Shown piece by piece: positions 37,493 through 47,041 of a stretch of 64,000 bases of DNA. The translations under genes were made by a program, and so were the position numbers. Numbering within the stretch: the first letter of the stretch is position 1; each line of letters opens with the position of its first letter. Source of the DNA: Gaiellasilicea sp963789355. Its GTDB lineage: Bacteria; Actinomycetota; Thermoleophilia; Gaiellales; Gaiellaceae. The DNA is taken from NCBI GenBank assembly GCA_963789355.1, contig CAWBKK010000002.1, positions 496,001 to 560,000 on the forward strand, read 5' to 3'. The notes under the pieces are model-generated. The model did no database searches. It was not told the DNA's origin and saw only the letters and a list, made by a program, of their open reading frames with translations.

Positions 37493-37852
37493 ATGTCGGA
37501 CCGGTTGCCACGGCTCCTCCTCCACGCCGAGGGCCTCGCAGTCGCCGCCGTTGCGGTGACGCTCTACTTCCACGTGGGGTACGAGTGGTGGCTGCTTCCC
37601 CTGCTGGCGCTCGCGCCCGACCTGGCCATGCTCGGATACGCCGCGGGGCCGCGCGTCGGCGCAGCCTCCTACGATCTCGTCCACACCTACGTGCTCCCCG
37701 TGCTCCTCGCCGCAGCCGGCGTGATCTGGGACGCGGACGCGGCGGTCAAGCTGGCGTTGATCTGGCTGACCCACATCGGCGTCGATCGCGCCGTCGGCTA
37801 CGGGCTCAAGTATCCGAGCGGCTTCAAGGACACCCACCTGCAGCGGGTCTGA
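37493..37852 (+). CDS. DUF4260-family small membrane protein
   Basis: The 119-residue protein matches the DUF4260 pattern: LLLHAEGLAVAAVAVTLYFH, WWLLPLLALAPDLAMLGYAAG and a C-terminal THIGVDRAVGYGLKYPSGFKDTHL. About four membrane helices are visible. Function unknown. TAGGGT, which includes the stop codon of the upstream gene, lies 6 bases before the ATG. Confidence 0.87.
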   Translation: MSDRLPRLLLHAEGLAVAAVAVTLYFHVGYEWWLLPLLALAPDLAMLGYAAGPRVGAASYDLVHTYVLPVLLAAAGVIWDADAAVKLALIWLTHIGVDRAVGYGLKYPSGFKDTHLQRV

Positions 37853-37857
37853 AGCTC

Positions 37858-38706
37858 TCAGGGAACCTTGAACTCGCCGCGCGCGACCGTCACCGCCGAG
37901 CCTCCGACCTCCACCGCTTCGATCTCGTCGCCCGACCCGCTCGCGCGAGCGTAGAGCGTCGAGGGCCTGCCGATCTCCGTGCCCTGCTCGATCTCGATCT
38001 CCTCGCCCCAGGGGAGCAGGCCGTGCCGGCAGAGGTGGCAGGCGAGCGGCCCTGCCGCCGAGCCGGTCGCCGCGTCCTCGCCGACGCCGTCGAGCGGAGA
38101 GAACATCCGCACCTTCCAGCTCGTCCCCGCGCCGGCGGCCGCGAGCGCGCCGACGAGGTCGAGTTCCATCAGCGCGTTCAGGTCCGGCCGGAGTCGCGCG
38201 ACGTCGTCCTTCGAGGGCAACAGCACATATGCGTGCCGAACGCCGTTGTCGTAGACCTCGACCGGCAGCTCCCACGTCGACACGCCGAGGGCGGCGATCA
38301 GCTCGTCCGCCCGGTCGTAGGCCGCCACCGTCGGGACCGGCTGGGTCATCCGGCCGAAGACGATCCGCCCGCTCGGATCCCGCTCCAGCTCGACCGGGAC
38401 GATCCCGTTGCCGGTCTCGAGCGCGATCATCCCCAGCTGCAGCGGCGCGCCGAGGACGAACGCGGCGCCGAGGCACGGATGACCGGCGAACGGGATCTCG
38501 TTCCGCGGCGTGAAGATCCGCAGGCGCACGGCCCCGCCCTCCCGCGGCGGCAGTACGAAGACAGTCTCCGAGAGGCCGAGCTCGAGCGCCAGCTGCTGCA
38601 TCGTCAGCTCGTCGAGGTCGCGCGCGTCGGTGAAGACGGCGAGCTGGTTTCCGGCGAGCGGCACGTCCGTGAAGACATCGGCGAGGACGTAGCGGAACGA
38701 GCGCAT
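37858..38706 (-). CDS. PhzF-family isomerase/epimerase
   Basis: The 282-residue protein has the PhzF fold made of two diaminopimelate-epimerase-like halves. Landmarks are the N-terminal YVLADVFTDVPLAGNQLAVF, the catalytic Glu in LGLSETVFVLPP, FAGHPCLGAAFVL and the second-half DGVGEDAATGSAAGPLACHL. Phenazine genes are absent, so the substrate is unknown. The ATG at 38706 is preceded at 7 bases by TAGATT, which overlaps the opposing -10 of sixA. Confidence 0.92.
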   Translation of the reverse strand: MRSFRYVLADVFTDVPLAGNQLAVFTDARDLDELTMQQLALELGLSETVFVLPPREGGAVRLRIFTPRNEIPFAGHPCLGAAFVLGAPLQLGMIALETGNGIVPVELERDPSGRIVFGRMTQPVPTVAAYDRADELIAALGVSTWELPVEVYDNGVRHAYVLLPSKDDVARLRPDLNALMELDLVGALAAAGAGTSWKVRMFSPLDGVGEDAATGSAAGPLACHLCRHGLLPWGEEIEIEQGTEIGRPSTLYARASGSGDEIEAVEVGGSAVTVARGEFKVP

Positions 38707-38713
38707 CGCCCTG

Positions 38714-38723
38714 AATCTATCCT
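38714..38723. promoter_or_regulatory. Overlapping opposed -10 hexamers for phzF-like and sixA genes
   Basis: The ten bases AATCTATCCT hold TAGATT on the minus strand (38719-38714) and TATCCT on the plus strand (38718-38723), sharing the TA step. Each hexamer is 7 bases from a start codon (38706 and 38731). The two promoters cannot be occupied at once. Confidence 0.65.
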
Positions 38724-38730
38724 CACGCCC

Positions 38731-39117
38731 GTGCGCCTGATCCTGGTCCGCCACGCCCACGCCGATCCCGGCCAGCCGGACGAGCTGCGGCCGCTCAGCG
38801 CCCGCGGCCGCGAGCAGGCGCGTGCGCTCGGCGAGCGGCTGGCGGCTGGTCAGCTCGACATCGTGCTCTCGAGCCCGCTCCTTCGTGCCCGCGAGACCGC
38901 CGCCGCGATCGCCAAGGCCGCCGGCGTCGAGCTGCGGATCGACGACCGGCTCGCGCCGGGCGCCGCCGCCGACGACGTCCTCGCGGCCACGGAGGGCGCC
39001 GGCGAGACCGTCGTCGCGGTCGGTCACCAGCCCGACTGCTCCGAGATCGCGGCTGCGCTCGGCGCGGGCGAGCGCGACTTCCCCACCGCCGGCACGGTCG
39101 AGCTCGAGCTCAGCTGA
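38731..39117 (+). CDS. sixA: SixA-type phosphohistidine phosphatase
   Basis: The 128-residue protein is a minimal histidine phosphatase. The catalytic RHx motif is LILVRHAHADPG at residues 3-14, followed by LSARGREQARALG, IVLSSPLLRARETA and the second catalytic His in VAVGHQPDCSEIA. SixA enzymes remove phosphate from protein histidines, for example in phosphotransfer proteins. The 3' end overlaps the convergent padR gene by 8 bases. Confidence 0.92.
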   Translation: MRLILVRHAHADPGQPDELRPLSARGREQARALGERLAAGQLDIVLSSPLLRARETAAAIAKAAGVELRIDDRLAPGAAADDVLAATEGAGETVVAVGHQPDCSEIAAALGAGERDFPTAGTVELELS

Positions 39118-39634
39118 GCTCGCGCTCGAGCCGCTCCCACCAGCCCGCGTTCCACTCCATCAACTCGATTCCGTAGCGAAGGACGTGGCCGCTCGGATCC
39201 TCGGCGTCGATCGGCCCGATCTCCGCGCCGATCCCGCGAAAGAGCGCCGCGGCCCCCTGATACCAATCACGCCGCCGGCGGACGAGCTCTTCGAGCTGCT
39301 TTCGCGGCATCAGCTCGCCGAAGAAGAGCCTCAGCAAGCCCTCGTCGCGCACGTCGTACTGGTCGCCCGGCTGCGCCAGCCACGACTCGAACGCACGCCG
39401 GCCGGCCTGAGTCAGCCGGTAGACGCGCCGCGGCACCTGACCCCGCGGCTCCTCGCTCGACTCGACGAGCCCGGCGGCCTCGAGGCGACGGAGCTCGGGG
39501 TAGATCTGGCCGTAGCTGGCGCCCCAGAAGAAGCGGGTCGAACGGTCCGTCACCCGCTTGATGTCGTAGCCCGTCCGGGGCTCGAAGCGGAGCAGGCCAA
39601 GGATCACGCGTGCTGTCGGGCTGAGACTTGACAT
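39110..39634 (-). CDS. PadR-family transcriptional regulator
   Basis: The 174-residue regulator has an N-terminal winged helix (LGLLRFEPRTGYDIKRVTD, YGQIYPELRRLEAAGLVES) and a helical C-terminal dimerisation domain. It belongs to the longer PadR subfamily seen with drug-responsive exporters. I chose ATG 39634 (MSSLSPTARV) because it lies inside one arm of a palindrome whose other arm holds the start of the divergent ABC ATPase gene. It probably represses itself and the exporter. Confidence 0.9.
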   Translation of the reverse strand: MSSLSPTARVILGLLRFEPRTGYDIKRVTDRSTRFFWGASYGQIYPELRRLEAAGLVESSEEPRGQVPRRVYRLTQAGRRAFESWLAQPGDQYDVRDEGLLRLFFGELMPRKQLEELVRRRRDWYQGAAALFRGIGAEIGPIDAEDPSGHVLRYGIELMEWNAGWWERLERELS

Positions 39635-39675
39635 ATCTGGCAGATGCATACTAACCTCTCTGCCAGATATGTCTA
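39628..39675. promoter_or_regulatory. Divergent promoter and 15-bp palindromic operator of padR and the ABC exporter
   Basis: GACATATCTGGCAGA (39630-39644) and TCTGCCAGATATGTC (39659-39673) form a perfect 15-bp inverted repeat with a 14-base spacer. Each arm also contains a smaller palindrome (TCTGGCAGA or TCTGCCAGA). Each arm carries one gene's start codon: ATG 39634 on the minus strand and ATG 39669 on the plus strand. TTGACA (39628-39633, plus) and TAGACA (39675-39670, minus) are candidate -35 boxes, with TACTAA or TAGTAT as -10s in the spacer. Confidence 0.82.
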
Positions 39676-40517
39676 GAGCGATCTCCGTCAACGGCCTGCG
39701 CAAGTCCTACGGCGGCGTCGAGGCAGTGCGCGGGATCGACTTCGAGGTGGAGGCGGGCGAGGTTTTCGGGCTGCTCGGGCCGAACGGCGCCGGCAAGACG
39801 ACGACGGTCGAGATTCTCGAGGGATACCGCAAGCGCGACGCGGGCGAGGTGCGCGTGCTCGGCTTCGATCCAGGCAAGGCCGAGCGCGCGTTCCGCGAGA
39901 AGATCGGGGTCGTCCTGCAGGAGTCGGAGCTCTGGTCGATGCTGACGGTGCGAGAGATCCACCGCATGTTCGCCGGCTACTACAAGGAGCCGCGGGACGT
40001 CGACGAGGTCGTCGATCTCGTCGGTCTCGGCGAGAAGCGCGACGCGAAGGTGAAGACGCTCTCGGGCGGGCAGAAGCGGCGGCTCGACCTCGGGATCGCT
40101 CTCGTCGGCGACCCGGAGCTCGTCTTCCTCGACGAGCCGACGACGGGTTTCGACCCCGCCGCGCGCCGTAACGCCTGGGAGCTCGTGCGGTCGCTGCGCG
40201 GGCTCGGGAAAACGGTGCTGCTGACGACGCACTATCTCGACGAGGCGCAACAACTCGCCGACCGCGTGGCCGTGATCGTCGCGGGAGAGATCGTCCGACT
40301 TGGAAAGCCGTCCGAGCTGATCGCCGGGACGCGCACCCAGATCCGGTACCGGGCCGGCGGGGAGGAGATCGTCGTCGAGACGGATGAGCCGACGCGCACG
40401 CTCCACGAGCTGACGACGCGAGCACTCGCGGACGGCGTCGAGCTGGAAGGGCTCGAGGTTCGGCGGGCGACGCTCGAGGACGTCTACCTCGACCTCGTCT
40501 CGGAGGAGAGCCCGTGA
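39669..40517 (+). CDS. ABC-2-type exporter ATPase (DrrA-like)
   Basis: The 282-residue ATPase has Walker A LGPNGAGKTTTVEILEG, Q-loop LQESELWS, signature LSGGQKRRLDLG, Walker B LVFLDEPTTGFD and the switch His in LLTTHYLDEA. The LDEAQQLADRV continuation and the C-terminal extension are usual for multidrug or polyketide exporters of the DrrA type. Its start codon lies within the PadR operator. The permease gene overlaps its stop (GTGA). Confidence 0.93.
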   Translation: MSRAISVNGLRKSYGGVEAVRGIDFEVEAGEVFGLLGPNGAGKTTTVEILEGYRKRDAGEVRVLGFDPGKAERAFREKIGVVLQESELWSMLTVREIHRMFAGYYKEPRDVDEVVDLVGLGEKRDAKVKTLSGGQKRRLDLGIALVGDPELVFLDEPTTGFDPAARRNAWELVRSLRGLGKTVLLTTHYLDEAQQLADRVAVIVAGEIVRLGKPSELIAGTRTQIRYRAGGEEIVVETDEPTRTLHELTTRALADGVELEGLEVRRATLEDVYLDLVSEESP

Positions 40518-41263
40518 CGCTCTTTTGGCATCAGGTGCGCTCCGAGCAGCTCGTGTTCTGGCGCAGCCGCGAGGCGGCGATCTTCGTCTTCCTCTTCCCG
40601 CCCCTCCTCTTCGTCCTGCTCGCGGCTGTGTTCGGCGACGGGATCGAGGACGGCCGCAAACTCTCGAGCTATCTCGTCGCCGGGCTGCTCGGGTACGCCG
40701 TCGCCAACACGGCGCTCGGGGGTCTTGCGATCACGCTCGTGATCCGCCGCGAGTCGAGGATCCTGAAGCGGCTGCGCTCGACCCCGCTGCCCGGCGGCCT
40801 CTATCTCGCTGCCGTCCTGGTCTCGATCCTGCTGATCGTCGCGCTCCAGTCGCTGACGGTGATCGCGCTCGGCCTGCTGCTCTACGACGCCGACCTTCCC
40901 GAGCGGCCCTTCTCGTTCGTCCTCGCGCTCGCGATCGGCGCCGTCGCGTTCGCCGGGCTCGGCCTCGCCGCGGCGGCACTGATCCGCTCGGCCGAAGCGG
41001 TGGCGGCGGTCGTCAACGTGATCGTGTTGCCGATGTCGTTCCTCTCCGGCTCGTTCGGCACCACCGACAACCTCCCGCGTGCCCTCGAGCTCCTCGCCGA
41101 CGTGCTGCCGCTGAAGTACCTGATCGAGATCGTGCTGGCAACGTACGTCGACGGCGAGCCGCTCTCCGAGCACCTGCGCGCCATCGCCGTCCTCGCCGCC
41201 TGGGGGGCAGGCGGCTACCTCGTCGCCCGCGCTCGGTTCGGCTGGGAGCCGCGCGAACGTTAG
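40514..41263 (+). CDS. ABC-2-type exporter permease
   Basis: The 249-residue membrane protein has six hydrophobic helices typical of ABC2_membrane permeases: an early FVFLFPPLLFVLLAAVFG, the LLGYAVANTALGG region, a helix pair around LVSILLIVALQSLTVIALGL and the conserved NVIVLPMSFLSGSFG near residue 172. It forms the export channel with the ATPase encoded immediately upstream. PadR control suggests induction by a toxic compound. Confidence 0.92.
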   Translation: MTLFWHQVRSEQLVFWRSREAAIFVFLFPPLLFVLLAAVFGDGIEDGRKLSSYLVAGLLGYAVANTALGGLAITLVIRRESRILKRLRSTPLPGGLYLAAVLVSILLIVALQSLTVIALGLLLYDADLPERPFSFVLALAIGAVAFAGLGLAAAALIRSAEAVAAVVNVIVLPMSFLSGSFGTTDNLPRALELLADVLPLKYLIEIVLATYVDGEPLSEHLRAIAVLAAWGAGGYLVARARFGWEPRER

Positions 41264-41295
41264 AGGACTTTCGCGCCTGGGTAACACCCTTTCCA

Positions 41296-41604
41296 ATGCA
41301 GAATCTTGCCGAGATCGCGTTTCTCGACGACGACGGGGACATCCGCGTCAACTTCGGCATGTTCGCGGGCCGGGACGCCACCCAGGCCGAGATCGACGAG
41401 CTCGCGAACGCGCTCCTGGCCGAGGTCGAGGCGATCACGATCGTCGCCGAGCAGCGCACCGTGGCCGACCGCGAGATGGAGGCGTCGGTGCACCAGATCC
41501 GGATCGAGCTGGGCGAGGACGACCCGCAGCGACCGCTTCTGATCGCGGAGCAGTGGGCGGAAGCCTGCGTGGCCGAGCGCCACGCCGAGATCGCAGACGC
41601 GTAA
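41296..41604 (+). CDS. Conserved hypothetical protein, acidic and helical
   Basis: The 102-residue product is strongly acidic, with a beta-like start (MQNLAEIAFLDDDGDIRVNF) and helices (QAEIDELANALLAEVEAI, PLLIAEQWAEACVAERHAEI). No metal motif, signal or membrane segment is visible. I do not recognise a family. It lies between the ABC exporter and typA; TypA has its own TACCCT hexamer overlapping the spacer after this gene's stop. Confidence 0.65.
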   Translation: MQNLAEIAFLDDDGDIRVNFGMFAGRDATQAEIDELANALLAEVEAITIVAEQRTVADREMEASVHQIRIELGEDDPQRPLLIAEQWAEACVAERHAEIADA

Positions 41605-41617
41605 GTACCCTGCGGCG

Positions 41618-43455
<1,838 letters not shown>

Positions 43456-43459
<4 letters not shown>

Positions 43460-44049
43460 GACTCGTTCGCCGGGTCCCCAGCCGCGAGCACGTCATGAGC
43501 CCAGTCCCGGCGCTTCCAGTCCGGCACCGGCGGCTCGCAGTCGGCACGTGGGGTGAAGCGCGAGCGCTCGACGAGCTGGAGCCGGTGGATGTAGCGCGGG
43601 CAGTTCGGGAAGACCTCGGTCGCCCGCACCCGAACGACGCATTGTGCTCGCGGGTACGCGGCGAGCAACGGGTCGTCCGGGTCGACCGACGCGACGCCGT
43701 TCAGGCGCAGGCGCTTCTGCCCGTCGAAGTCGACGAAGAGGAGGCCGACGCGCGGATTCGCGGTCAGGTTCCCCAGCGAGAGGTACATCCCGTTGCCGTC
43801 GAAGCTCGGGAAGGCGATCGTCCGCTCGTCAAGGACGCGGACGAAGCCGGGCTCGCCCCCCTTGTAGGAGCACTGCGGCGAGCCGTCCTCGTCGGCCGTG
43901 GCGAGGAAGAACATGTCGCGGGCCTCGATGAACGCGCGGTCGCCCTCGTCGATCACCTCGTGCACGATCCGCTCCTCGATCCGGTCCGCCAGCCGCCGCG
44001 TGTCGAACCGGTCCTGCCAGAGGCGGCTTTCGTCGCCGTAGATCGACAT
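43456..44049 (-). CDS. Pyridoxamine 5'-phosphate oxidase-like FMN-binding protein
   Basis: The 197-residue protein has the split-barrel flavin-binding fold: ARDMFFLATADEDGSPQCSY, then TIAFPSFDGNGMYLSLGNL, NPRVGLLFVDF and RLRLNGVASV. It belongs to the general pyridoxamine-phosphate-oxidase-like group, whose members bind FMN, F420 or heme. The C-terminal Cys-containing tail (FPNCPRYIHRLQLVE) is usual for this subgroup. ATG 44049 is taken; an ATG three codons earlier is possible. It is divergent from the hydroxyacid dehydrogenase gene with about 20 bases between starts. Confidence 0.85.
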
Positions 44050-44068
44050 GCGCTGCATGATGGGCCGG

Positions 44069-44944
44069 ATGAAGCCGGCTGTCCACGTCTTCGTGCCCGT
44101 CCCGGAGCGCGTGCACGCCGAGCTCGCACGGGACTTCGAGCTGGTCGCGTGCCCTGAGGGCGCGGCCGGTCTCGTCACTCATCCGACCGTCCGCGTCGAC
44201 GACGCGCTCCTCGATCGCGCCGGCCCGGGTCTTCGGATCGTCGCCAACTACGCCGTCGGGCTCGACAACCTCGATCTCGAGGCCGCCCGCCAGCGCGGCA
44301 TCGTCGTCGCGAACACGCCGGACGTCCTCACTCGCGCGACGGCGGAGCACGCCTTGGCCCTGATCCTGGCCCTGCTCCGCCGCGTGGCAGAGGGGGACCG
44401 GCTGATCAGGCGCCGGGAGGAGTGGCGGCTCGGGACGACATTCATGCTCGGCCGGGGACTCGACGGCCTCACCCTCGGAATCGTCGGTCCCGGCCGGATC
44501 GGCAGCGAGGTCGGGCGGCTCGCGAAGCTGCTCGGGATGCGAGTCGTCACGGCCAGGAGCGGCGAGCCGCTCGACGAGGTGCTCGCGGCGGACGTCGTCA
44601 GCCTGCACTGCCCGCTGACCCCGGAGACGCGCCATCTCATCCGAGCGGACACGCTGCGACGAATGAGCAGGCATGCGGTGCTCGTCAACACCTCGCGTGG
44701 CCCCGTCGTCGATGAGGAGGCGCTCGTCCGCGCGCTCCGTGCCGGCGAGCTCGCGGGTGCGGCGCTCGACGTGTTCGAGCAGGAGCCGGACGTGCATCCG
44801 GGGCTGCTGGAGCTCGAGAACGTGGTGCTGACTCCTCATCTCGGCAGCGCGACCCACGAGGCGCGCGACGCAATGGGCATGCTCTGCGTCGAGGCGCTGC
44901 GCGCCGTGCTCCTGGAAGGGCGCATGCCCTCGAATGTCGTATGA
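44069..44944 (+). CDS. D-isomer-specific 2-hydroxyacid dehydrogenase
   Basis: The 291-residue protein is a glyoxylate/hydroxypyruvate-reductase-like NAD(P)H enzyme. It shows NYAVGLDNLDLEAA, the Rossmann loop LGIVGPGRIGSEVGRLAK, catalytic Arg in VNTSRGPVVDE, Glu in FEQEPDVHPGL and His in LTPHLGSATHEAR. It is slightly short at the N-terminus, and MKPAVHVFVP at 44069 gives the expected first strand. The stop overlaps the next ATG (ATGA), opening a four-gene coupled operon. Confidence 0.92.
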   Translation: MKPAVHVFVPVPERVHAELARDFELVACPEGAAGLVTHPTVRVDDALLDRAGPGLRIVANYAVGLDNLDLEAARQRGIVVANTPDVLTRATAEHALALILALLRRVAEGDRLIRRREEWRLGTTFMLGRGLDGLTLGIVGPGRIGSEVGRLAKLLGMRVVTARSGEPLDEVLAADVVSLHCPLTPETRHLIRADTLRRMSRHAVLVNTSRGPVVDEEALVRALRAGELAGAALDVFEQEPDVHPGLLELENVVLTPHLGSATHEARDAMGMLCVEALRAVLLEGRMPSNVV

Positions 44945-45618
44945 AGCGGCTCGGTCTCCTGCTCGTCGTCGTGGCGCTCGCCGGCTGCGGCCGGACCGAG
45001 GGAGGGGAGGTCGACATCGTCAACGAGGAGGGAACGATCGTGGTCGCCGCGCTCGGCGACTCGATCCACGCGGGCTCGCCCTACTGGGATCCCGATCCCG
45101 ATGTCCGAGCCTCCTACGGCGACGACCTCGACGAGCGGAGCCAGTGGGAGTACTGGGCGGCGCGGAAGGACGAGCGGCTTCGCTTCCGCAACTGCGGCGT
45201 CTACGGCGAGCGCACCGAACAGATCGCGGCGCGCTTCGACGCCTGCGTCGAGGGCGCAGACGTCCTGATCGTCCAGGGCGGGATCAACGACATCGCTCAG
45301 GGAAGCGACATCGAGTCCGCCGCCGACAACCTTCGCGGGTTGGTGCGGAAGGGGAAGGAGCGGGGACTGCGCGTCGCGATCGCGAACGTGCTCCCGTGGA
45401 ATCGCGGCTGGCCGAGCAGCGAGGAGCCGATCAACCGGCTCAACGAGCTGATCGACGAGCTTGCCCGCGCCGAGGACGTCCCGGTGCTGCCGTTCTACGC
45501 AACGCTCGAGAGCCCGGACGATCCCGGCCGGATGCGGGACGAGTGGACAGCCGACGGCGATCATCCGTCGGTCGAGGGCTACCGCCGCCTCGGTGAGCTA
45601 GCGTTCCAGCTCCCGTGA
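44941..45618 (+). CDS. SGNH/GDSL-hydrolase lipoprotein
   Basis: The 225-residue lipoprotein has lipobox LAGC at residues 13-16. The SGNH blocks are present: AALGDSIHAGSPYW (Ser nucleophile), NCGVYGERTEQIA, VQGGINDIAQGSD and the C-terminal DGDHPSVEGYRRL with Asp and His. It should be an esterase or lipase anchored to the outer face of the membrane. Both ends overlap neighbouring genes by 4 bases (ATGA and GTGA). Confidence 0.92.
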   Translation: MKRLGLLLVVVALAGCGRTEGGEVDIVNEEGTIVVAALGDSIHAGSPYWDPDPDVRASYGDDLDERSQWEYWAARKDERLRFRNCGVYGERTEQIAARFDACVEGADVLIVQGGINDIAQGSDIESAADNLRGLVRKGKERGLRVAIANVLPWNRGWPSSEEPINRLNELIDELARAEDVPVLPFYATLESPDDPGRMRDEWTADGDHPSVEGYRRLGELAFQLP

Positions 45619-46472
45619 TCGCGACTCGCTACGACGCCCGCTCCATGACCGCACCGCTCAAGCGCGTCCTCGTGCGGCCGCCGCACCCCGGCGACGGCGC
45701 ACGCTGGCGCGAGTACGGGTGGCGCGCCGAGCCCGACCTCGCCGCGGCGGCCGCCGAGCACGAGGCGCTGCGCGAGATCCTTGCGGCTGCGGGCGCCGAG
45801 GTGATCGTCGCCGAAGGAGAGCCGGGGAACCCGGATGCGATCTATGCGTACGACCCCGTCCTCGTCGGCGAACGCGGCGCGGTGCTGCTCCGGCCCGGAA
45901 AGGACGCACGGCTCGGCGAGGCAGGCGCCCTCGAGGTGACGCTCGAGCAGGCCGGAGTCCCGGTCGCCGCCCGGATCGAGGCGCCGGGGACGATCGACGG
46001 CGGCGACACGCTCTGGCTCGACCGCGAGACCCTGCTCGTGGGGCGCGGCTACCGGACGAACGCGTCCGGCGTCGAGCAGCTCCAGGCGGCGTTTCCGGAC
46101 GCCGAGGTGCTCTCCTACGATCTCCCGCACTGGAACGGCCGCGCCGAGGTGATGCACCTGATGAGCCTGATCTCTCCGCTCGCCGACGACCTCGCGCTCG
46201 TCTACCCGCGGCTCGCGCCGGTTCGGCTGATCGAGCTGCTCGCGGAGCGGGGGATCGAGATCGTCGAGGTCCCCGACGATGAGTTCGAGTCGATGGGGCC
46301 GAACGTGCTCGCGCTCGGGCCGCGGCTCGCGCTGGCGCTCGAGGGCAACGACGAGACGCGGCGGCGGCTGGAGGCCGCGGGTGTCGAGGTGCTCGTCTAC
46401 AAGGGCGACGAGATCTCGCGCAAGGGCGACGGCGGCCCGACCTGCCTGACGCGGCCGGTGCTGCGCGGATGA
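45615..46472 (+). CDS. Amidinotransferase/dimethylarginine dimethylaminohydrolase family protein
   Basis: The 285-residue protein has the guanidino-modifying enzyme propeller. Visible parts are LKRVLVRPPHPGDG, TIDGGDTLWLDRETLLVG with substrate-binding acids, the catalytic His in WNGRAEVMHLMSLIS and the nucleophile Cys in GDGGPTCLTRPVLR. It may hydrolyse methylarginines or arginine to citrulline derivatives. The N-terminal first ten residues (MIATRYDARS) are atypical, so ATG 45648 is a possible alternative start. It is coupled to both neighbours. Confidence 0.88.
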   Translation: MIATRYDARSMTAPLKRVLVRPPHPGDGARWREYGWRAEPDLAAAAAEHEALREILAAAGAEVIVAEGEPGNPDAIYAYDPVLVGERGAVLLRPGKDARLGEAGALEVTLEQAGVPVAARIEAPGTIDGGDTLWLDRETLLVGRGYRTNASGVEQLQAAFPDAEVLSYDLPHWNGRAEVMHLMSLISPLADDLALVYPRLAPVRLIELLAERGIEIVEVPDDEFESMGPNVLALGPRLALALEGNDETRRRLEAAGVEVLVYKGDEISRKGDGGPTCLTRPVLRG

Positions 46473-47041
46473 ACATCTTCGACGCAATCGCCGCAGGCGA
46501 CGGGGACGCGCTTCGCGACGAGCTCGAACGCGACCCCGACAGCGCCGCCGAGCGCAACGCCGACGGCCTCTCGCCCGTGCTCTTTGCGCTCTACAACGGC
46601 CAGGCCGACCTCGTCGACCCGATTCTCGACGCCAACCCCGCGCTGGACGTCTTCGACGCGGCCGCGGTCGGCCGGACGCGCGGGCTCGAGGAGTTGCTCG
46701 ACGCGGAGCCCGAGCTCGCGACGGCGTGGTCGGCGGACGGCTTCACCGCGCTCCATCTCGCCGCCTTCTTCGGCCAGGAGGAGGCGGCGAAGCTCCTGCT
46801 CGAGCGCGGTGCGGGCGCGAACCTCGTGGCCCGCAACGCGACGATCGTCGTCACCCCGCTCCACAGCGCCGCCGCCGGCGCGCATTCGGGGATCGTCAAG
46901 CTCCTGCTGGAGGCGGGTGCGGATCCGAACGCGCGCCAGCCGGACGGCTTCACCGCGCTCGACGCCGCCCGGCAGAACGGCGACGACGAGAGCGCGGAGG
47001 CGCTGCTCGCCGCGGGCGCTAGCCCGTCTCGTCCAGGCTGA
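46469..47041 (+). CDS. Ankyrin-repeat protein
   Basis: The 190-residue protein is built of about five ankyrin repeats, clearest in DGFTALHLAAFFGQEEAAKL, TPLHSAAAGAHSGIVKLLLE and DGFTALDAARQNGDDESAEA. No signal peptide is visible; it is a cytosolic binding scaffold of unknown partner. The ATG overlaps the previous stop (ATGA). The 3' end overlaps dinB by 23 bases on the opposite strand. Confidence 0.93.
   Translation: MNIFDAIAAGDGDALRDELERDPDSAAERNADGLSPVLFALYNGQADLVDPILDANPALDVFDAAAVGRTRGLEELLDAEPELATAWSADGFTALHLAAFFGQEEAAKLLLERGAGANLVARNATIVVTPLHSAAAGAHSGIVKLLLEAGADPNARQPDGFTALDAARQNGDDESAEALLAAGASPSRPG

Noticed and set aside
37858..38706. A phenazine biosynthesis locus
   Set aside because: Only the broad PhzF-like family member is present; no other phz gene is nearby.
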